In this document: positions 47,801 to 56,341 of the stretch, one piece after another | How positions within the stretch are numbered: the stretch's first letter is position 1 | Layout: every line of letters begins with the position of its first letter | Position numbers and translations under genes: made by a program | Source: Pseudomonadota bacterium | GTDB taxonomy: Bacteria; Pseudomonadota; Gammaproteobacteria; Burkholderiales; Burkholderiaceae_C | DNA length: 64,000 nt | Reading direction: 5' to 3' | Assembly (NCBI GenBank): GCA_021808445.1 | Contig: JAKBBP010000006.1 | Coordinates: 33,990-97,989 of the forward strand | Notes under the pieces: model-generated | Told to the model about the DNA's origin: nothing | Seen by the model: only the letters and a program-made list of their open reading frames with translations | The model's database searches: none

Positions 47801-47984
47801 CCTCCTCGGGGGTCATGCCCGGCGCCTTCATGATCACCTTGACCTGGGGCGAGGACACGTCGGGGAACGCGTCGACCGGCAGCGCTCGCCAGGCGAACAG
47901 GCCCGCGACCGCCAGCGCGAGGGTCGCGCCCAGCGTGACCAGGCGCTGGCGCAGCGCCGCGTGGGTGAGGGCGTGCAGGATCAT
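44856..47984 (-). CDS. Heavy-metal-type RND efflux pump
   Basis: Inner-membrane RND transporter of 1042 residues with twelve helices and two large periplasmic loops, of the HME (metal efflux) subfamily: opening helix then PVDAFPDVSSPQVKV, and the proton-relay helix GMLVDAAVVVVEN with Asp402, close to Asp405 of CusA. That DAA form resembles monovalent-metal pumps more than CzcA (DGAVVMVEN), but the CusA methionine ladder is not clearly present, so the metal (Cu/Ag, Co/Zn/Cd or other) is open. It overlaps the adaptor stop and the channel start by four bases each. Confidence 0.88.
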   Translation of the reverse strand: MILHALTHAALRQRLVTLGATLALAVAGLFAWRALPVDAFPDVSSPQVKVIMKAPGMTPEEVETRVVLPIEQEVLGIARKRIVRSISKYGIADVTVDFEEGTDVYWARQQVAEALSNVRADLPPSVQGGLAPITTPLSDVFMFTVKGPASLAQKRSALQWLVRPALRTVPGVADVNMLGGDQRVFEVVPDPARMAARGVGLEALRAALLANNSNDGAGRLDEGEETRIVRVQGAYRDAADIRDTVITAQGGSVVRVGDVAQVRMASSTRYGIVTEDGKGEAVEGIVLALRGANASKLIAGVRARLAEVEPRLPQGMRLRVFYDRSQLVQRAVGTVMRALAEAVVLVVVMLLAFLGNWRAALVVALTLPLSALATFVLMRWAGLSANLMSLGGLAIALGMLVDAAVVVVENLVSHMGHDPSRAASADAGAATSDRLARVLRAVSEVAGPVLSGVAIIGIVFLPLLSLQGLEGKLFRPVALTIVFALAASLLIALTTVPVMASMLLRKVSHADPWLVRRLSAGYARVLDWSFAHARTVVVLALVSLVAAGLAYTRVGKTFMPTLDEGDIILQLQKLPSVGLGATAALDLRVQRALLQQVPEIRAIIARSGSDDLGLDPMGLNETDTFLVLKPASEWRGDKAQVIEAIRKVMQRFPGLDYTFTQPIEMRVSEMLTGSRGDLVVKIFGPDLGQLGKLAQEVAQVLRGLPGAQDVLAARTEGVQYLTVDVDRLAAGRAGFDVQSLQSDLRALVEGQQLGVVLEGVRRTPLLLRGGPELRDQPQSFADLRITAPDGRSWPLSYLARLRPTLGPVLVTHEDGSRFATVQANVGGRDLVGFVAEARRAVAARVQLPEGVRLQWGGQFENQQRAAARLGLVVPLALGLIFVLLMTTFGSLRQSVLVFANIPFALVGGVLALWVSGEYMSVPASVGFIALLGIAVLNGVVLVSHFNELLQRGLPLAQAVREGSMRRLRPVMMTASITALGLIPLLSASGPGSEIQKPLAVVVVGGLFSSTVLTLVLLPLLFARFGVPRIARQADGAAAENRP

Positions 47985-49108
47985 GGCTTCGCGCCCGCGC
48001 CGGCCTTCAGCGCCGCCACACCGCTGATGGCCACCTGCTGGCCCGCATGCAGCGGGCCGTCGACGATCGCCGCATCAGGCAGGCGCGCGACCACGCGCAC
48101 CGGCACGACCCGAAACCCCTGGTCCTGCTCGACCAGCACCGATTCCCGCTCGGCCACGCTGGTCAGCGCCGACGGTGGCACCGCGAACATGCCGGCGCGA
48201 GCAGGCAACTGCACCCGCGCCTGCACCATGGCGCCGGCGCGCAGCCCGCCTGGTTCGCGCAGGCGCGCGCGCAGCACCACATGCTGCCCCGCAGTCAGCG
48301 CCGGCGCCAGGGCCAGCAGCACGCCGCGGGCCGAAGTGCCCGCGACCTCCACCTGAGCGCCGGCGCGCAGCACCGCGGCCTGCTCGGCCGTGGCGTCGAT
48401 CTCCAGGGCCAGCGAGTTCGCGGCCATCAGGTGGAACAAGGGGGCGCCGGCATCCACGCGCTGGCCCGGCAGGGCCTGGGCCTGGGCGACCACGCCGTCG
48501 ATCGGGGACAGCAGACGCACCCGGCCGTCGAGGCCGCTGCCTGCGCCGCGCAGCCGCAGCGCCAGCCGGCGCTCGCGCAGCAAGGCGGCCGCCTGGCCTT
48601 CGCGCGCGGCCGCGGCCTGGGCACGCGACGCGGGAATGATGCCCTCGGCCAGCAGCGCGGCATCGCGACGGTGCTGTTCGCGGGCCAGGTCGAACTGGAT
48701 GCGGGCATCGTCCGCGTCGCGCTGGAGCTGCGCGACCTCGGGGCTTTGCATCTCGCCCAGCAGCTGACCCCGGCGCACGGCGTCGCCGGCCGCGGCGTCC
48801 AGGCGCGTCATCACCCCGGGAGCCGGTGCGGCGATCACCGCCTGGGCCTGCACGGGAACCACCACGCGCGCGGGCAGTCTGAGGTCCGCCGAGGCGGCCG
48901 CGCGGACTTCGGCCACGCGCACTCCGAGGGCGGTGCGCTGGGCGGGGTCGATGGGGATGAAACTGCCGTCCTGCGCCGGCCCAGCCGCGCGAGCCAGGAA
49001 CCAGGGCAGCGCCATCAGCAGCCCGAGGGCGAGGCGTGCTCCGGCGGCACGGCGCGGGCGGGGGCCGCGCCCGCTGGGCGGGCGTCGGGAAGGGCTTCGG
49101 CGATCCAT
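47981..49108 (-). CDS. RND efflux periplasmic adaptor, CzcB/CusB type
   Basis: Membrane-fusion protein of 375 residues. After an Arg-rich start there is a signal/anchor (about 22-42, ending ARA), then lipoyl (about 85-125), a helical hairpin (about 130-190), the second lipoyl half (RVRLLSPIDGVV), and beta-barrel domains. It lacks the N-terminal His-rich metal domain of some CzcB proteins. It is the first gene of the operon, preceded by a 250-bp region with an ATCCT/AGGAT palindrome. The start ATG 49108 is the first in frame; a later start near residue 28 is possible. Confidence 0.85.
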   Translation of the reverse strand: MDRRSPSRRPPSGRGPRPRRAAGARLALGLLMALPWFLARAAGPAQDGSFIPIDPAQRTALGVRVAEVRAAASADLRLPARVVVPVQAQAVIAAPAPGVMTRLDAAAGDAVRRGQLLGEMQSPEVAQLQRDADDARIQFDLAREQHRRDAALLAEGIIPASRAQAAAAREGQAAALLRERRLALRLRGAGSGLDGRVRLLSPIDGVVAQAQALPGQRVDAGAPLFHLMAANSLALEIDATAEQAAVLRAGAQVEVAGTSARGVLLALAPALTAGQHVVLRARLREPGGLRAGAMVQARVQLPARAGMFAVPPSALTSVAERESVLVEQDQGFRVVPVRVVARLPDAAIVDGPLHAGQQVAISGVAALKAGAGAKP

Positions 49109-49182
49109 GGCATTCTCCGCTCGGCCGGGTCGCCCGCATCCCTGCGGCGGCCCGGACCTGTTCGGGGTTGTTATGCGGGAAA

Positions 49183-49197
49183 ATCCTAATCAAGGAT
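49183..49197. promoter_or_regulatory. Palindrome upstream of RND operon
   Basis: ATCCT-aatca-AGGAT in the A/T-rich part of the gap between the divergent RND operon and alcohol dehydrogenase genes. A metal-sensor operator is plausible, but no MerR, CopR or CzcR gene is in the window. The rest of 49109-49358 holds nothing I can identify. Confidence 0.35.
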
Positions 49198-49358
49198 ACA
49201 AACGGAAACATTGCAACGCATCAAGCTTGGCGTCGGCCCTTGCTGCCGCCCCTTGTGCCCAGCCTTGCGCTGGCCATCCCCGGGACCCGGCGGTGCGCCA
49301 GCGTTAGCATGCGGGCTACGGGTTCGCCGGCGGCGTCCCGATCCATGGAGACCGCAGC

Positions 49359-50537
49359 ATGCAGGCCACGCATCCCGCGCAGGACTACGCCTTCCAGACC
49401 GTGCGCCACGTCGAGGCGGGCATCGGCGCCTGCGCTCGCCTGGGCGACCTGGCGGCGCGCTATGCCCCGGAGGCCCGTTCCGCCCTCCTGGTCACCGATG
49501 CCGGCGTGCGCAAGGCCGGTCTGTTCGAGCCCGCGCTGCGGGCGCTGCGCGAAGCCGGGCTGCAGGTGCAGGTCTTCGATGGCGTGCAGGCGGATCCTCC
49601 CGACCACGTGGCCCTGTTCGCCTGCACCCAGGCGAGGGAGGTGGGGGCCGGCCTGGTGATCGGTTTCGGCGGCGGCAGCAGCATGGACGTGGCCAAGATC
49701 GTGGCCTGCCTGGCCCACCCCGACAATCGCCTGGAGCTGCCGCAGCTTTACGGGGTGGAGAGCGTTCGCGCCCGGCGCCTGCCTCTGCTGCAGGTGCCCA
49801 CGACCGCGGGCACCGGCTCCGAGGTCACGCGGGTGGCCATCGTCACCACCGGGGCGACGACCAAGTCGGGCATCGTGAATGCCGCCTTGCTGGCGGATGC
49901 CGTGGTGCTGGACGCGGCGCTGACCCGCGGCCTGCCCGCCGCGGTGACGGCGGCCACCGGAATCGACGCCATGGTGCATGCCATCGAGGCCTACACCAGC
50001 GCGCGTCGCAAGAACCCCATGTCCGACATGCTGGCGCGTGAGGCGCTGCGCCTGCTGGGGGGCAGCCTGCTGCGCGCGGTCGAGCATGGCGAGGATCTGC
50101 AGGCGAGGCAGGACATGCTGCGCGGCGCGATGCTGGCCGGGATGGCCTTCGACAACGCGCCGGTGGCGGCGGTGCATGCGCTGGCCTATCCGCTGGGCGG
50201 CATCCACCACCTGCCGCACGGGCTGAGCAATGCGCTGGTGCTGCCCCATGTGCTGCGCTTCAACCAGCCGGCGGCCGCGGAACTCTACGCCGAGCTGGCC
50301 GCGGTCCTGTTGCCGCAGGCCGCGCCCGGCGAGGCCGGTGCGATCCAGATGATCGAGCACATGGCCGGGCTGTGCGCGCGCAGCGGCCTGCCCACTCGCT
50401 TGCGCGACTGCGGGGTCGAAGCCACCGGGCTCGGCTTGCTGGCCCGCGAGGCCATGGGGCAGCAGCGACTGCTGCAGAACAACCCGCGGCCTCTGGACGA
50501 GGCCGACGCACTGGCGATCTACCAGGCCGCCTTCTGA
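49359..50537 (+). CDS. Iron-containing (type III) alcohol dehydrogenase
   Basis: Fe-ADH family enzyme of 392 residues, NAD(P)-dependent. The dinucleotide motif GGGSSMDVAK is at about 109-118, and metal-binding Asp/His residues appear in GIDAMVHAIEAY, AVHALAYPLGGIHHLPHG and the later HVLRFN segment. Substrates in the family range from 1,3-propanediol to maleylacetate and short alcohols. It precedes a thioesterase gene by 11 bp in the same direction. The closeness to the methylcitrate operon hints at alcohol or propanol oxidation, but this is only context. Confidence 0.85.
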   Translation: MQATHPAQDYAFQTVRHVEAGIGACARLGDLAARYAPEARSALLVTDAGVRKAGLFEPALRALREAGLQVQVFDGVQADPPDHVALFACTQAREVGAGLVIGFGGGSSMDVAKIVACLAHPDNRLELPQLYGVESVRARRLPLLQVPTTAGTGSEVTRVAIVTTGATTKSGIVNAALLADAVVLDAALTRGLPAAVTAATGIDAMVHAIEAYTSARRKNPMSDMLAREALRLLGGSLLRAVEHGEDLQARQDMLRGAMLAGMAFDNAPVAAVHALAYPLGGIHHLPHGLSNALVLPHVLRFNQPAAAELYAELAAVLLPQAAPGEAGAIQMIEHMAGLCARSGLPTRLRDCGVEATGLGLLAREAMGQQRLLQNNPRPLDEADALAIYQAAF

Positions 50538-50548
50538 TCCGCGCCGCC

Positions 50549-50995
50549 ATGCCGTCCATGCCGCAGCCGGTCCCGCAATTCCCCCATCGCGCGCGCCTGA
50601 GCACGCGCTGGGGCGACAACGATGTCTACGGACATGTCAACAACGCGGTGTACTACCAGTACTTCGACAGCGTGATCAACGCCTACCTGATCGAGCGCGG
50701 AGGCCTGGACATCCACACCGGGGATGTCGTGGGCTTCATCGTTCGCTCCGAATGCGACTATCTCGCACCGGTGGCCTATCCGGGCGAACTCGAGGTGGGC
50801 CTGGCGGTCGAGCGCCTCGGCAACTCCTCGGTCACCTACCGCCTGGGCCTGTTCGATCCGCGCGCGCGGCAGGCCTTGCAGCCCTGCGCGCTGGCGCGCA
50901 TGGTGCACGTGTTCGTGCGCCGTGCCGACTCGCGCCCCGTGACGCTGCCCGCGACCCTGCGCGCCGCGCTCCAAAGCCTGCTCGTCGAGGGCTGA
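50549..50995 (+). CDS. Acyl-CoA thioesterase, 4HBT/YbgC-like
   Basis: Hotdog-fold thioesterase of 148 residues. The active-site stretch is RWGDNDVYGHVNNAVYYQYFDSVINAYL (key Asp in GDNDVYGHVNN at about 22-32), the signature of the 4-hydroxybenzoyl-CoA thioesterase (FcbC/YbgC) clan. Start ATG 50549; an ATG three codons later is possible. It is 11 bp after the alcohol dehydrogenase and convergent with prpD. Substrate unknown; release of an aromatic or short-chain acid from CoA would fit the neighbourhood. Confidence 0.83.
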   Translation: MPSMPQPVPQFPHRARLSTRWGDNDVYGHVNNAVYYQYFDSVINAYLIERGGLDIHTGDVVGFIVRSECDYLAPVAYPGELEVGLAVERLGNSSVTYRLGLFDPRARQALQPCALARMVHVFVRRADSRPVTLPATLRAALQSLLVEG

Positions 50996-51013
50996 GGCCG
51001 CCCCCCGGGGGGG

Positions 51014-52468
51014 TCAACCCGCGCAGTACAGGTCCACGTACTCGTGCACCGGCATCTGCGCAAGTCGCGCGGTGTCCAGCGAGGCCTGCAGGATGGCATG
51101 CTGCTGCCTGGGTGCGAAGCGCCGCGCCACCTTGGCGCGGAACTTGGCCTCCAGCAAGGGCTCGCCCTCGGCACGCCGGCGCCTGTGGCCGACGGGGTAT
51201 TCCACCAGGACCTCCGGCAGCGCAGTGCCGTCCCGGAGCGTCACGCACAGCCCGTTGGCGATGGAGCGCTTGTCGGGGTCGTGATAGTCGGCGGTGAAGC
51301 GCGGATCCTCGACACAGTGGATGCGCGCGCGCAGCGCGTCGATGCGCGGATCGGCGGCCACCGCGTCCTCGTAGTCCGCCGCCGTCAGGCGTCCGTGCAG
51401 CAGCGCCACCGCGACCATGTACTGGATGCAATGATCGCGATCGGCCGGGTTGTGCAGCGGGCCCTGCTTGTCGATGATGCGCAGGCAGGCCGCCTGGGTG
51501 CGGATGCTGACGCGATCGATGTCCGCGGCGCTGCGCCCGCTGGCGGCCAGCTGGGCATGCAGGGCCAGCGCGGCCTCCACGGCGGTCTGGCCGTGGAACT
51601 CCGCCGGAAAGCTGATCTTGAACAGCACGTTTTCCATCACGTAGCTGCCCAGCGCCCGCGGCAGACGCAGCGGTTTGCCGCCGAAGCTGACGTCCTGGAA
51701 GCCCCAGGTGGGCGCGCTCAGCGCCGTGGGATACCCCATTTCCCCGGTGCGGGCGATCAGCGCCAGCCGCACGCCGCGGCTGGTGGCGTCGCCGGCGGCC
51801 CAGCTCTTGCGGCTGCCGGTGTTGGGGGCGTGCCGGTAGGTGCGCAGCGCCTGGCCATCCACCCAGGCCAGGGAGATGGCATCGATGAGCTCCGCCCGGC
51901 TCAGGCCGAGCAGGCGCCCGCAGACCGCGGTCGTGGCCACCTTGACCAGCAGCACATGGTCCAGCCCGACCTGATGGAAGGAGTTCTCGAGCGCGAGCAC
52001 GCCCTGGATCTCATGCGCCTGCACCATGGCGTTGAGCACGTCGCGCATCACCAGCGCGGGCTTGCCTGCCGCCACGGCCACGCGGCTGAGCCAGTCGGCC
52101 ACCATCAGGATGCCGCCCAGATTGTCGGAAGGGTGGCCCCATTCGGCCGCCAGCCAGGTGTCGTTGAAGTCCAGCCAGCGCACCATGGCGCCCAGGTTGA
52201 AGGCGGCGCTGACCGGGTCCAGCTGGTAGGGCGTGCCGGGCACCCTGGCGCCCTGGGGCACGATGGTGCCGGGGACCACCGGGCCCAGCAGCTTGGTGCA
52301 GGCCGGGTAGTCCAGCGCCTCCAGGCCGCAGCCGAGGCTGTCGATCAGGCACAGGCGCGCCGTCTCCAGCGCCAGTCCGAGAAAGCGCGTGCGGTCCAGC
52401 ACGTAGTCGGCGAGGTCGACCAGCAGCGGGTCGGGGGCCGGGCGGCCCTGGGAGGGGTCTGAGCTCAT
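51014..52468 (-). CDS. prpD: 2-methylcitrate dehydratase, MmgE/PrpD family
   Basis: PrpD-type dehydratase of 484 residues, iron-independent, giving 2-methylaconitate from 2-methylcitrate. Recognisable blocks are RFLGLALETARLCLIDSLGCGLEAL, GHPSDNLGGILMVADW, GQALRTYRHAPNTGSRKSWAAGDATSRGVRLA and FPAEFHGQTAVEAAL (all family-typical). It is the last gene of the prpB-prpC-acnD-prpF-prpD operon, 62 bp after prpF. Species with AcnD/PrpF often keep PrpD as an alternative or for a different stereoisomer. Start ATG 52468. Confidence 0.92.
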   Translation of the reverse strand: MSSDPSQGRPAPDPLLVDLADYVLDRTRFLGLALETARLCLIDSLGCGLEALDYPACTKLLGPVVPGTIVPQGARVPGTPYQLDPVSAAFNLGAMVRWLDFNDTWLAAEWGHPSDNLGGILMVADWLSRVAVAAGKPALVMRDVLNAMVQAHEIQGVLALENSFHQVGLDHVLLVKVATTAVCGRLLGLSRAELIDAISLAWVDGQALRTYRHAPNTGSRKSWAAGDATSRGVRLALIARTGEMGYPTALSAPTWGFQDVSFGGKPLRLPRALGSYVMENVLFKISFPAEFHGQTAVEAALALHAQLAASGRSAADIDRVSIRTQAACLRIIDKQGPLHNPADRDHCIQYMVAVALLHGRLTAADYEDAVAADPRIDALRARIHCVEDPRFTADYHDPDKRSIANGLCVTLRDGTALPEVLVEYPVGHRRRRAEGEPLLEAKFRAKVARRFAPRQQHAILQASLDTARLAQMPVHEYVDLYCAG

Positions 52469-52530
52469 GCCGGGGATTCTCGCTCAGCGCCGTGTCGCCG
52501 GCAGCCGCTCGGGCAGCCGCGCAGGGTCTT

Positions 52531-53721
52531 TCAGAAGGCGTCGCCCGGAATACGCACCCAGCCTTCCATGAGAATGCGCGCGCTGCGGCTCATCAAGGCC
52601 TTGGTCACTTTCCACTGGCCCTGCTCGAGCACGGCCTCGGCGCCCACGCGAAGCGTTCCCGACGGATGCCCGAAGCGCACCGCACTGCGAGTCCCACCGC
52701 CGGCGGCCAGGTTCACCAGGGTGCCGGGAATCGCCGCCGCGGTGCCGATGGCCACCGCCGCCGTGCCCATCATGGCGTGGTGCAGCTTGCCCATGGACAT
52801 GGCGCGCACCAGCAGGTCGACGTCGCCGGCGGCGATGGATTTGCCGCTGGAGGCGACGTAGCCGGCCGGCGGGGCCACGAAGGCTACCTTGGGCGTGTGC
52901 TGGCGCGTGGCGGCCTCTTCCAGCGTGCGGATCAGGCCCATGCGCATGGCCCCGTGCGCGCGAATGGTCTCGAAACGGGCGAGCGCCGCGGGGTCCAGGT
53001 TGATCGCGTCCTGCAGTTCGGTACCCCGGTATCCCAGATCCTTGGCGTCGAGGAAGATGGTCGGGATCCCGGCATTGATCATGGTGGCGCGGAAGCTGCC
53101 GACTCCGGGAACCTCGAGCATGTCGACCACGTTGCCGGTGGGGAACATGGCGCCGCCACCGTCCTCGTCGTCGGCCGCCGGATCGAGGAATTCCAGAGGC
53201 ACCTCGGCGGCCGGGAAGGTCACCCCGTCGAGCTCGAAGTCACCGGTCTCCTGCACCGCGCCGTCGCGCATGGGCACGTGGGCGACGATGGTCTTGCCGA
53301 TATTGGCCTGCCAGATGCGCACCACCGCGGTTCCGTCGCGCGGCAGGCGCTCGGCGGGGATCAGCCCGGAGGCAATGGCGAAGGGTCCCACCGCCGCCGA
53401 GAGATTGCCGCAATTTCCGCTCCAGTCGACGAAGTCGCGGTCGATGGCGATCTGGCCGAACAGATAGTCGACGTCGTGCCCGGCCCGCGTGCTCGGCGAC
53501 AGGATCACGGTCTTGCTGGTGCTGGAACTGGCCCCCCCCATTCCGTCGATGTGCTTGGCGTAGGGATCGGGGCTGCCGATCACCCGCTGCAGCAAGCGGT
53601 CACGCGCACGGCCCGGCTCCCGTGCCGCCTCCGGCAGGTCCTGCAGGCGGAAGAACACCCCTTTGCTGGTGCCGCCGCGCATGTAGGTGGCGGGAATGCG
53701 GATCTGGGCACGATGGGACAT
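52531..53721 (-). CDS. prpF: 2-methylaconitate cis-trans isomerase
   Basis: PrpF of 396 residues, a diaminopimelate-epimerase-fold isomerase that converts the trans-2-methylaconitate made by AcnD so that it can continue to methylisocitrate. The N-terminal PATYMRGGTSKGVFF and the DWSGNCGNLSAAVGPFA cysteine motif are characteristic, as is GMGGASSSTSKT. It follows acnD by 15 bp. The same superfamily contains the 4-oxalomesaconate tautomerases LigU/GalD, which are otherwise missing from this window, but the operon context assigns this copy to propionate catabolism. Confidence 0.94.
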   Translation of the reverse strand: MSHRAQIRIPATYMRGGTSKGVFFRLQDLPEAAREPGRARDRLLQRVIGSPDPYAKHIDGMGGASSSTSKTVILSPSTRAGHDVDYLFGQIAIDRDFVDWSGNCGNLSAAVGPFAIASGLIPAERLPRDGTAVVRIWQANIGKTIVAHVPMRDGAVQETGDFELDGVTFPAAEVPLEFLDPAADDEDGGGAMFPTGNVVDMLEVPGVGSFRATMINAGIPTIFLDAKDLGYRGTELQDAINLDPAALARFETIRAHGAMRMGLIRTLEEAATRQHTPKVAFVAPPAGYVASSGKSIAAGDVDLLVRAMSMGKLHHAMMGTAAVAIGTAAAIPGTLVNLAAGGGTRSAVRFGHPSGTLRVGAEAVLEQGQWKVTKALMSRSARILMEGWVRIPGDAF

Positions 53722-53736
53722 GCTGGTTCCTCGGGT

Positions 53737-56331
53737 TCAGGCGGCCTGGGATTCGGCCAGGAAATCCTGCGCGAAGCGCTGCAGCACTCCGCCGGCTTCG
53801 TAGATGGAGACTTCCTCGGCGGTGTCGAGGCGGCAGGTCACCGGGACCTCCTCGCGGCTGCCGTCGCGCCGGTTCACCACCAGGGTGAGCATGGCCCCCG
53901 GCTTGCGCTCACCGAGCACGTCGTAGGTCTCGGTGCCGTCCAGGCGCAGGGAGCTGCGCGTGGTTCCGGGCAGGAATTGCAGCGGCAGCACCCCCATGCC
54001 GATCAGGTTGGTGCGATGGATGCGCTCGAAGCCTTCCGCGGCGATCGCCTCCACGCCCGCCAGGCGCACGCCCTTGGCGGCCCAGTCGCGCGAGGAGCCC
54101 TGACCGTAATCGGCCCCGGCGATGATGATCAGCGGCTGGCGTCGCTCCATGTAGGTCTCGATGGCCTCCCACATGCGCATCACCCGGCCCTCGGGCTCCA
54201 CGCGCGCCAGCGAGCCCGCGCGCACGCTGCCGTCGGGGTTGCGCACCATCTCGTTCTTCAGCGTGGGGTTGGCGAAGGTGGCGCGCTGCGCGGTGAGGTG
54301 GTCGCCGCGGTGCGTGGCGTAGGAGTTGAAATCCTCCTCGGGCAGGCCCATGCGGGCCAGGTACTCGCCGGCGGCACTGTCGGGCAGGATGGCGTTGGAG
54401 GGCGACAAGTGGTCGGTGGTGATGTTGTCCGGCAGCAGGGCCAGCGGACGCATGCCGCGCAGGCTGCGTTCGCCGGCCAGCGCCCCTTCCCAGTAGGGAG
54501 GGCGCCGGATGTAGGTGGACTTGTCGCGCCAGGCGTACAGCGGCTCGGTGCGCTGCGCGCTCTCGGGGCGCAGCGCGAACATGGGCTCGTAGACCTGGCG
54601 GAAGAACTCGGGCTTCACGGCCGAGCGCACCAGTGCGTCGATCTCGGCGTCGTCGGGCCAGATATCGGCCAGCCGGATCTCCCGCCCGTCGGCCACGCCG
54701 AGCACGTCGCGCTCGATGTCGAAGCGGATGGTGCCCGCGATGGCATAGGCCACGACCAGTGGCGGCGAGGCCAGGAAGGCCTGCTTGGCGTAGGGGTGGA
54801 TGCGCCCGTCGAAATTGCGATTGCCCGACAGTACGGCGGTGGCATAGAGATCGCGCTCGACGATCTCCTGCTGGATCGCCGGGTCCAGTGCGCCCGACAT
54901 GCCGTTGCAGGAGGTGCAGGCGTAGGCGACGATGCCGAATCCCAGCGCCTCCAGATCGGGCAGCAGCCCGGCCTCTTCCAGGTACAGGCGCACCGCCTTG
55001 GAGCCCGGCGCCAGCGAGCTCTTCACCCAGGGCTTGCGCTGCAGCCCGAGCCTGCGCGCGTTGCGCGCCAGCAGCGCGGCGGCGATCACGTTGCGCGGAT
55101 TGGAGGTGTTGGTGCAGCTGGTGATGGCGGCGATGATCACCGCCCCGTCGGGCATGCGCCCGGATGGCTGCTCCCAGGGCCTGGCGATGCCCCGGGCGGC
55201 CAGCTCGGTCGTGGCCACGCGGGCGTGGGGGTTGGACGGGCCGGCCATGTTGCGCACCACGCTGGCCAGGTCGAAGCGCAGCGTGCGCTCGTACTTCGCC
55301 CCCAGCAGCGTGTCGGCCCACAGGCCGGCGGCCTTGGCGTAGGTCTCGACCAGCGACACCTGTTCGGCACTGCGGCCGGTCAGGCGCAGGTACTCGAGGG
55401 TCTGCGGGTCGATCGCGAACATGGCCGCCGTGGCGCCGTACTCCGGGGCCATGTTGGAGATGGTCGCGCGATCGCCCAGGGTGAGCGCTGCCGCGCCTTC
55501 GCCGCGGAATTCCAGATAGGCACCCACCACCTTGGACTTGCGCAGGAATTCGGTCAGCGCAAGCACGATATCCGTGGCGGTGATGCCCGGGCGCGGGCGT
55601 CCGGTCAGTTCCACGCCGATGATCTCGGGCAGACGCATCCACGATGCGCGCCCGAGCATCACGTTCTCCGCCTCCAGCCCGCCCACGCCGACCGCGATGA
55701 CCCCCAGTGCGTCCACATGCGGGGTGTGGCTGTCGGTGCCCACGAGGGTGTCGGGATAGGCCACTCCCCCCTCGGCGTGGACCACGGGGGACATGCGCTC
55801 CAGGTTGATCTGGTGCATGATGCCGTTGCCCGGGGGAATCACGTCCACGTTGCGAAAGGCGGTGCGGCACCAGTCGATGAAATGGAAGCGGTCTTCGTTG
55901 CGCCGGTCCTCGATGGCACGGTTCTTGGCGAAGGCCTCGGGATCGTCCCCGCCGCATTCCACCGCCAGCGAGTGGTCCACGATGAGCTGCACCGGCACCA
56001 CCGGGTTGACCCGCGCCGGATCGCCCCCCTGCGCGGCGATGGCGTCGCGCAGTCCGGCCAGATCCACCAGTGCGGTCTGGCCCAGGATGTCGTGGCACAC
56101 CACCCGCGCCGGGTACCAGGGAAAGTCGCGGTCGCGCCGGCCCTCCGCGATCTGCAGCAGGCAGTCGTCGAGCCGTTGCGGGTCGCAGCGGCGCACCAGG
56201 TTCTCGGCGTGGACGCGTGCGGTGTAGGACAGGCCGTCCCAGCTTCCCGGGCGCAGGGCCTCCACCGCCTCGCGGGCGTCGAAGTAGTCCAGGGCGGTAC
56301 CGGGCAGGTTCTTGCGGTGGAGCTGGTTCAT
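53737..56331 (-). CDS. acnD: Fe/S-dependent 2-methylisocitrate dehydratase
   Basis: Aconitase-family enzyme of 864 residues, matching AcnD length (about 863), which dehydrates 2-methylcitrate in PrpD-independent propionate catabolism. The [4Fe-4S] ligands are in SCTNTSNP (one Cys) and ACTSCNGMSG (two Cys). Substrate-binding IPPGNGIMHQINLE and VGTDSHTPH are present, and the swivelling C-terminal domain has GADYGQGSSRDWAAKG. Start is ATG 56331; a longer upstream frame overlaps prpC and was rejected. The gap to prpC is 10 bp. Confidence 0.94.
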   Translation of the reverse strand: MNQLHRKNLPGTALDYFDAREAVEALRPGSWDGLSYTARVHAENLVRRCDPQRLDDCLLQIAEGRRDRDFPWYPARVVCHDILGQTALVDLAGLRDAIAAQGGDPARVNPVVPVQLIVDHSLAVECGGDDPEAFAKNRAIEDRRNEDRFHFIDWCRTAFRNVDVIPPGNGIMHQINLERMSPVVHAEGGVAYPDTLVGTDSHTPHVDALGVIAVGVGGLEAENVMLGRASWMRLPEIIGVELTGRPRPGITATDIVLALTEFLRKSKVVGAYLEFRGEGAAALTLGDRATISNMAPEYGATAAMFAIDPQTLEYLRLTGRSAEQVSLVETYAKAAGLWADTLLGAKYERTLRFDLASVVRNMAGPSNPHARVATTELAARGIARPWEQPSGRMPDGAVIIAAITSCTNTSNPRNVIAAALLARNARRLGLQRKPWVKSSLAPGSKAVRLYLEEAGLLPDLEALGFGIVAYACTSCNGMSGALDPAIQQEIVERDLYATAVLSGNRNFDGRIHPYAKQAFLASPPLVVAYAIAGTIRFDIERDVLGVADGREIRLADIWPDDAEIDALVRSAVKPEFFRQVYEPMFALRPESAQRTEPLYAWRDKSTYIRRPPYWEGALAGERSLRGMRPLALLPDNITTDHLSPSNAILPDSAAGEYLARMGLPEEDFNSYATHRGDHLTAQRATFANPTLKNEMVRNPDGSVRAGSLARVEPEGRVMRMWEAIETYMERRQPLIIIAGADYGQGSSRDWAAKGVRLAGVEAIAAEGFERIHRTNLIGMGVLPLQFLPGTTRSSLRLDGTETYDVLGERKPGAMLTLVVNRRDGSREEVPVTCRLDTAEEVSIYEAGGVLQRFAQDFLAESQAA

Positions 56332-56341
56332 GGCTTGCGGC

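Noticed and set aside
45153..48356. A 1067-codon plus-strand open frame opposite the RND pump and adaptor
   Set aside because: It is the antisense of conserved RND sequence, is Gln/His-rich and has no homology; long antisense frames are expected at this G+C content.
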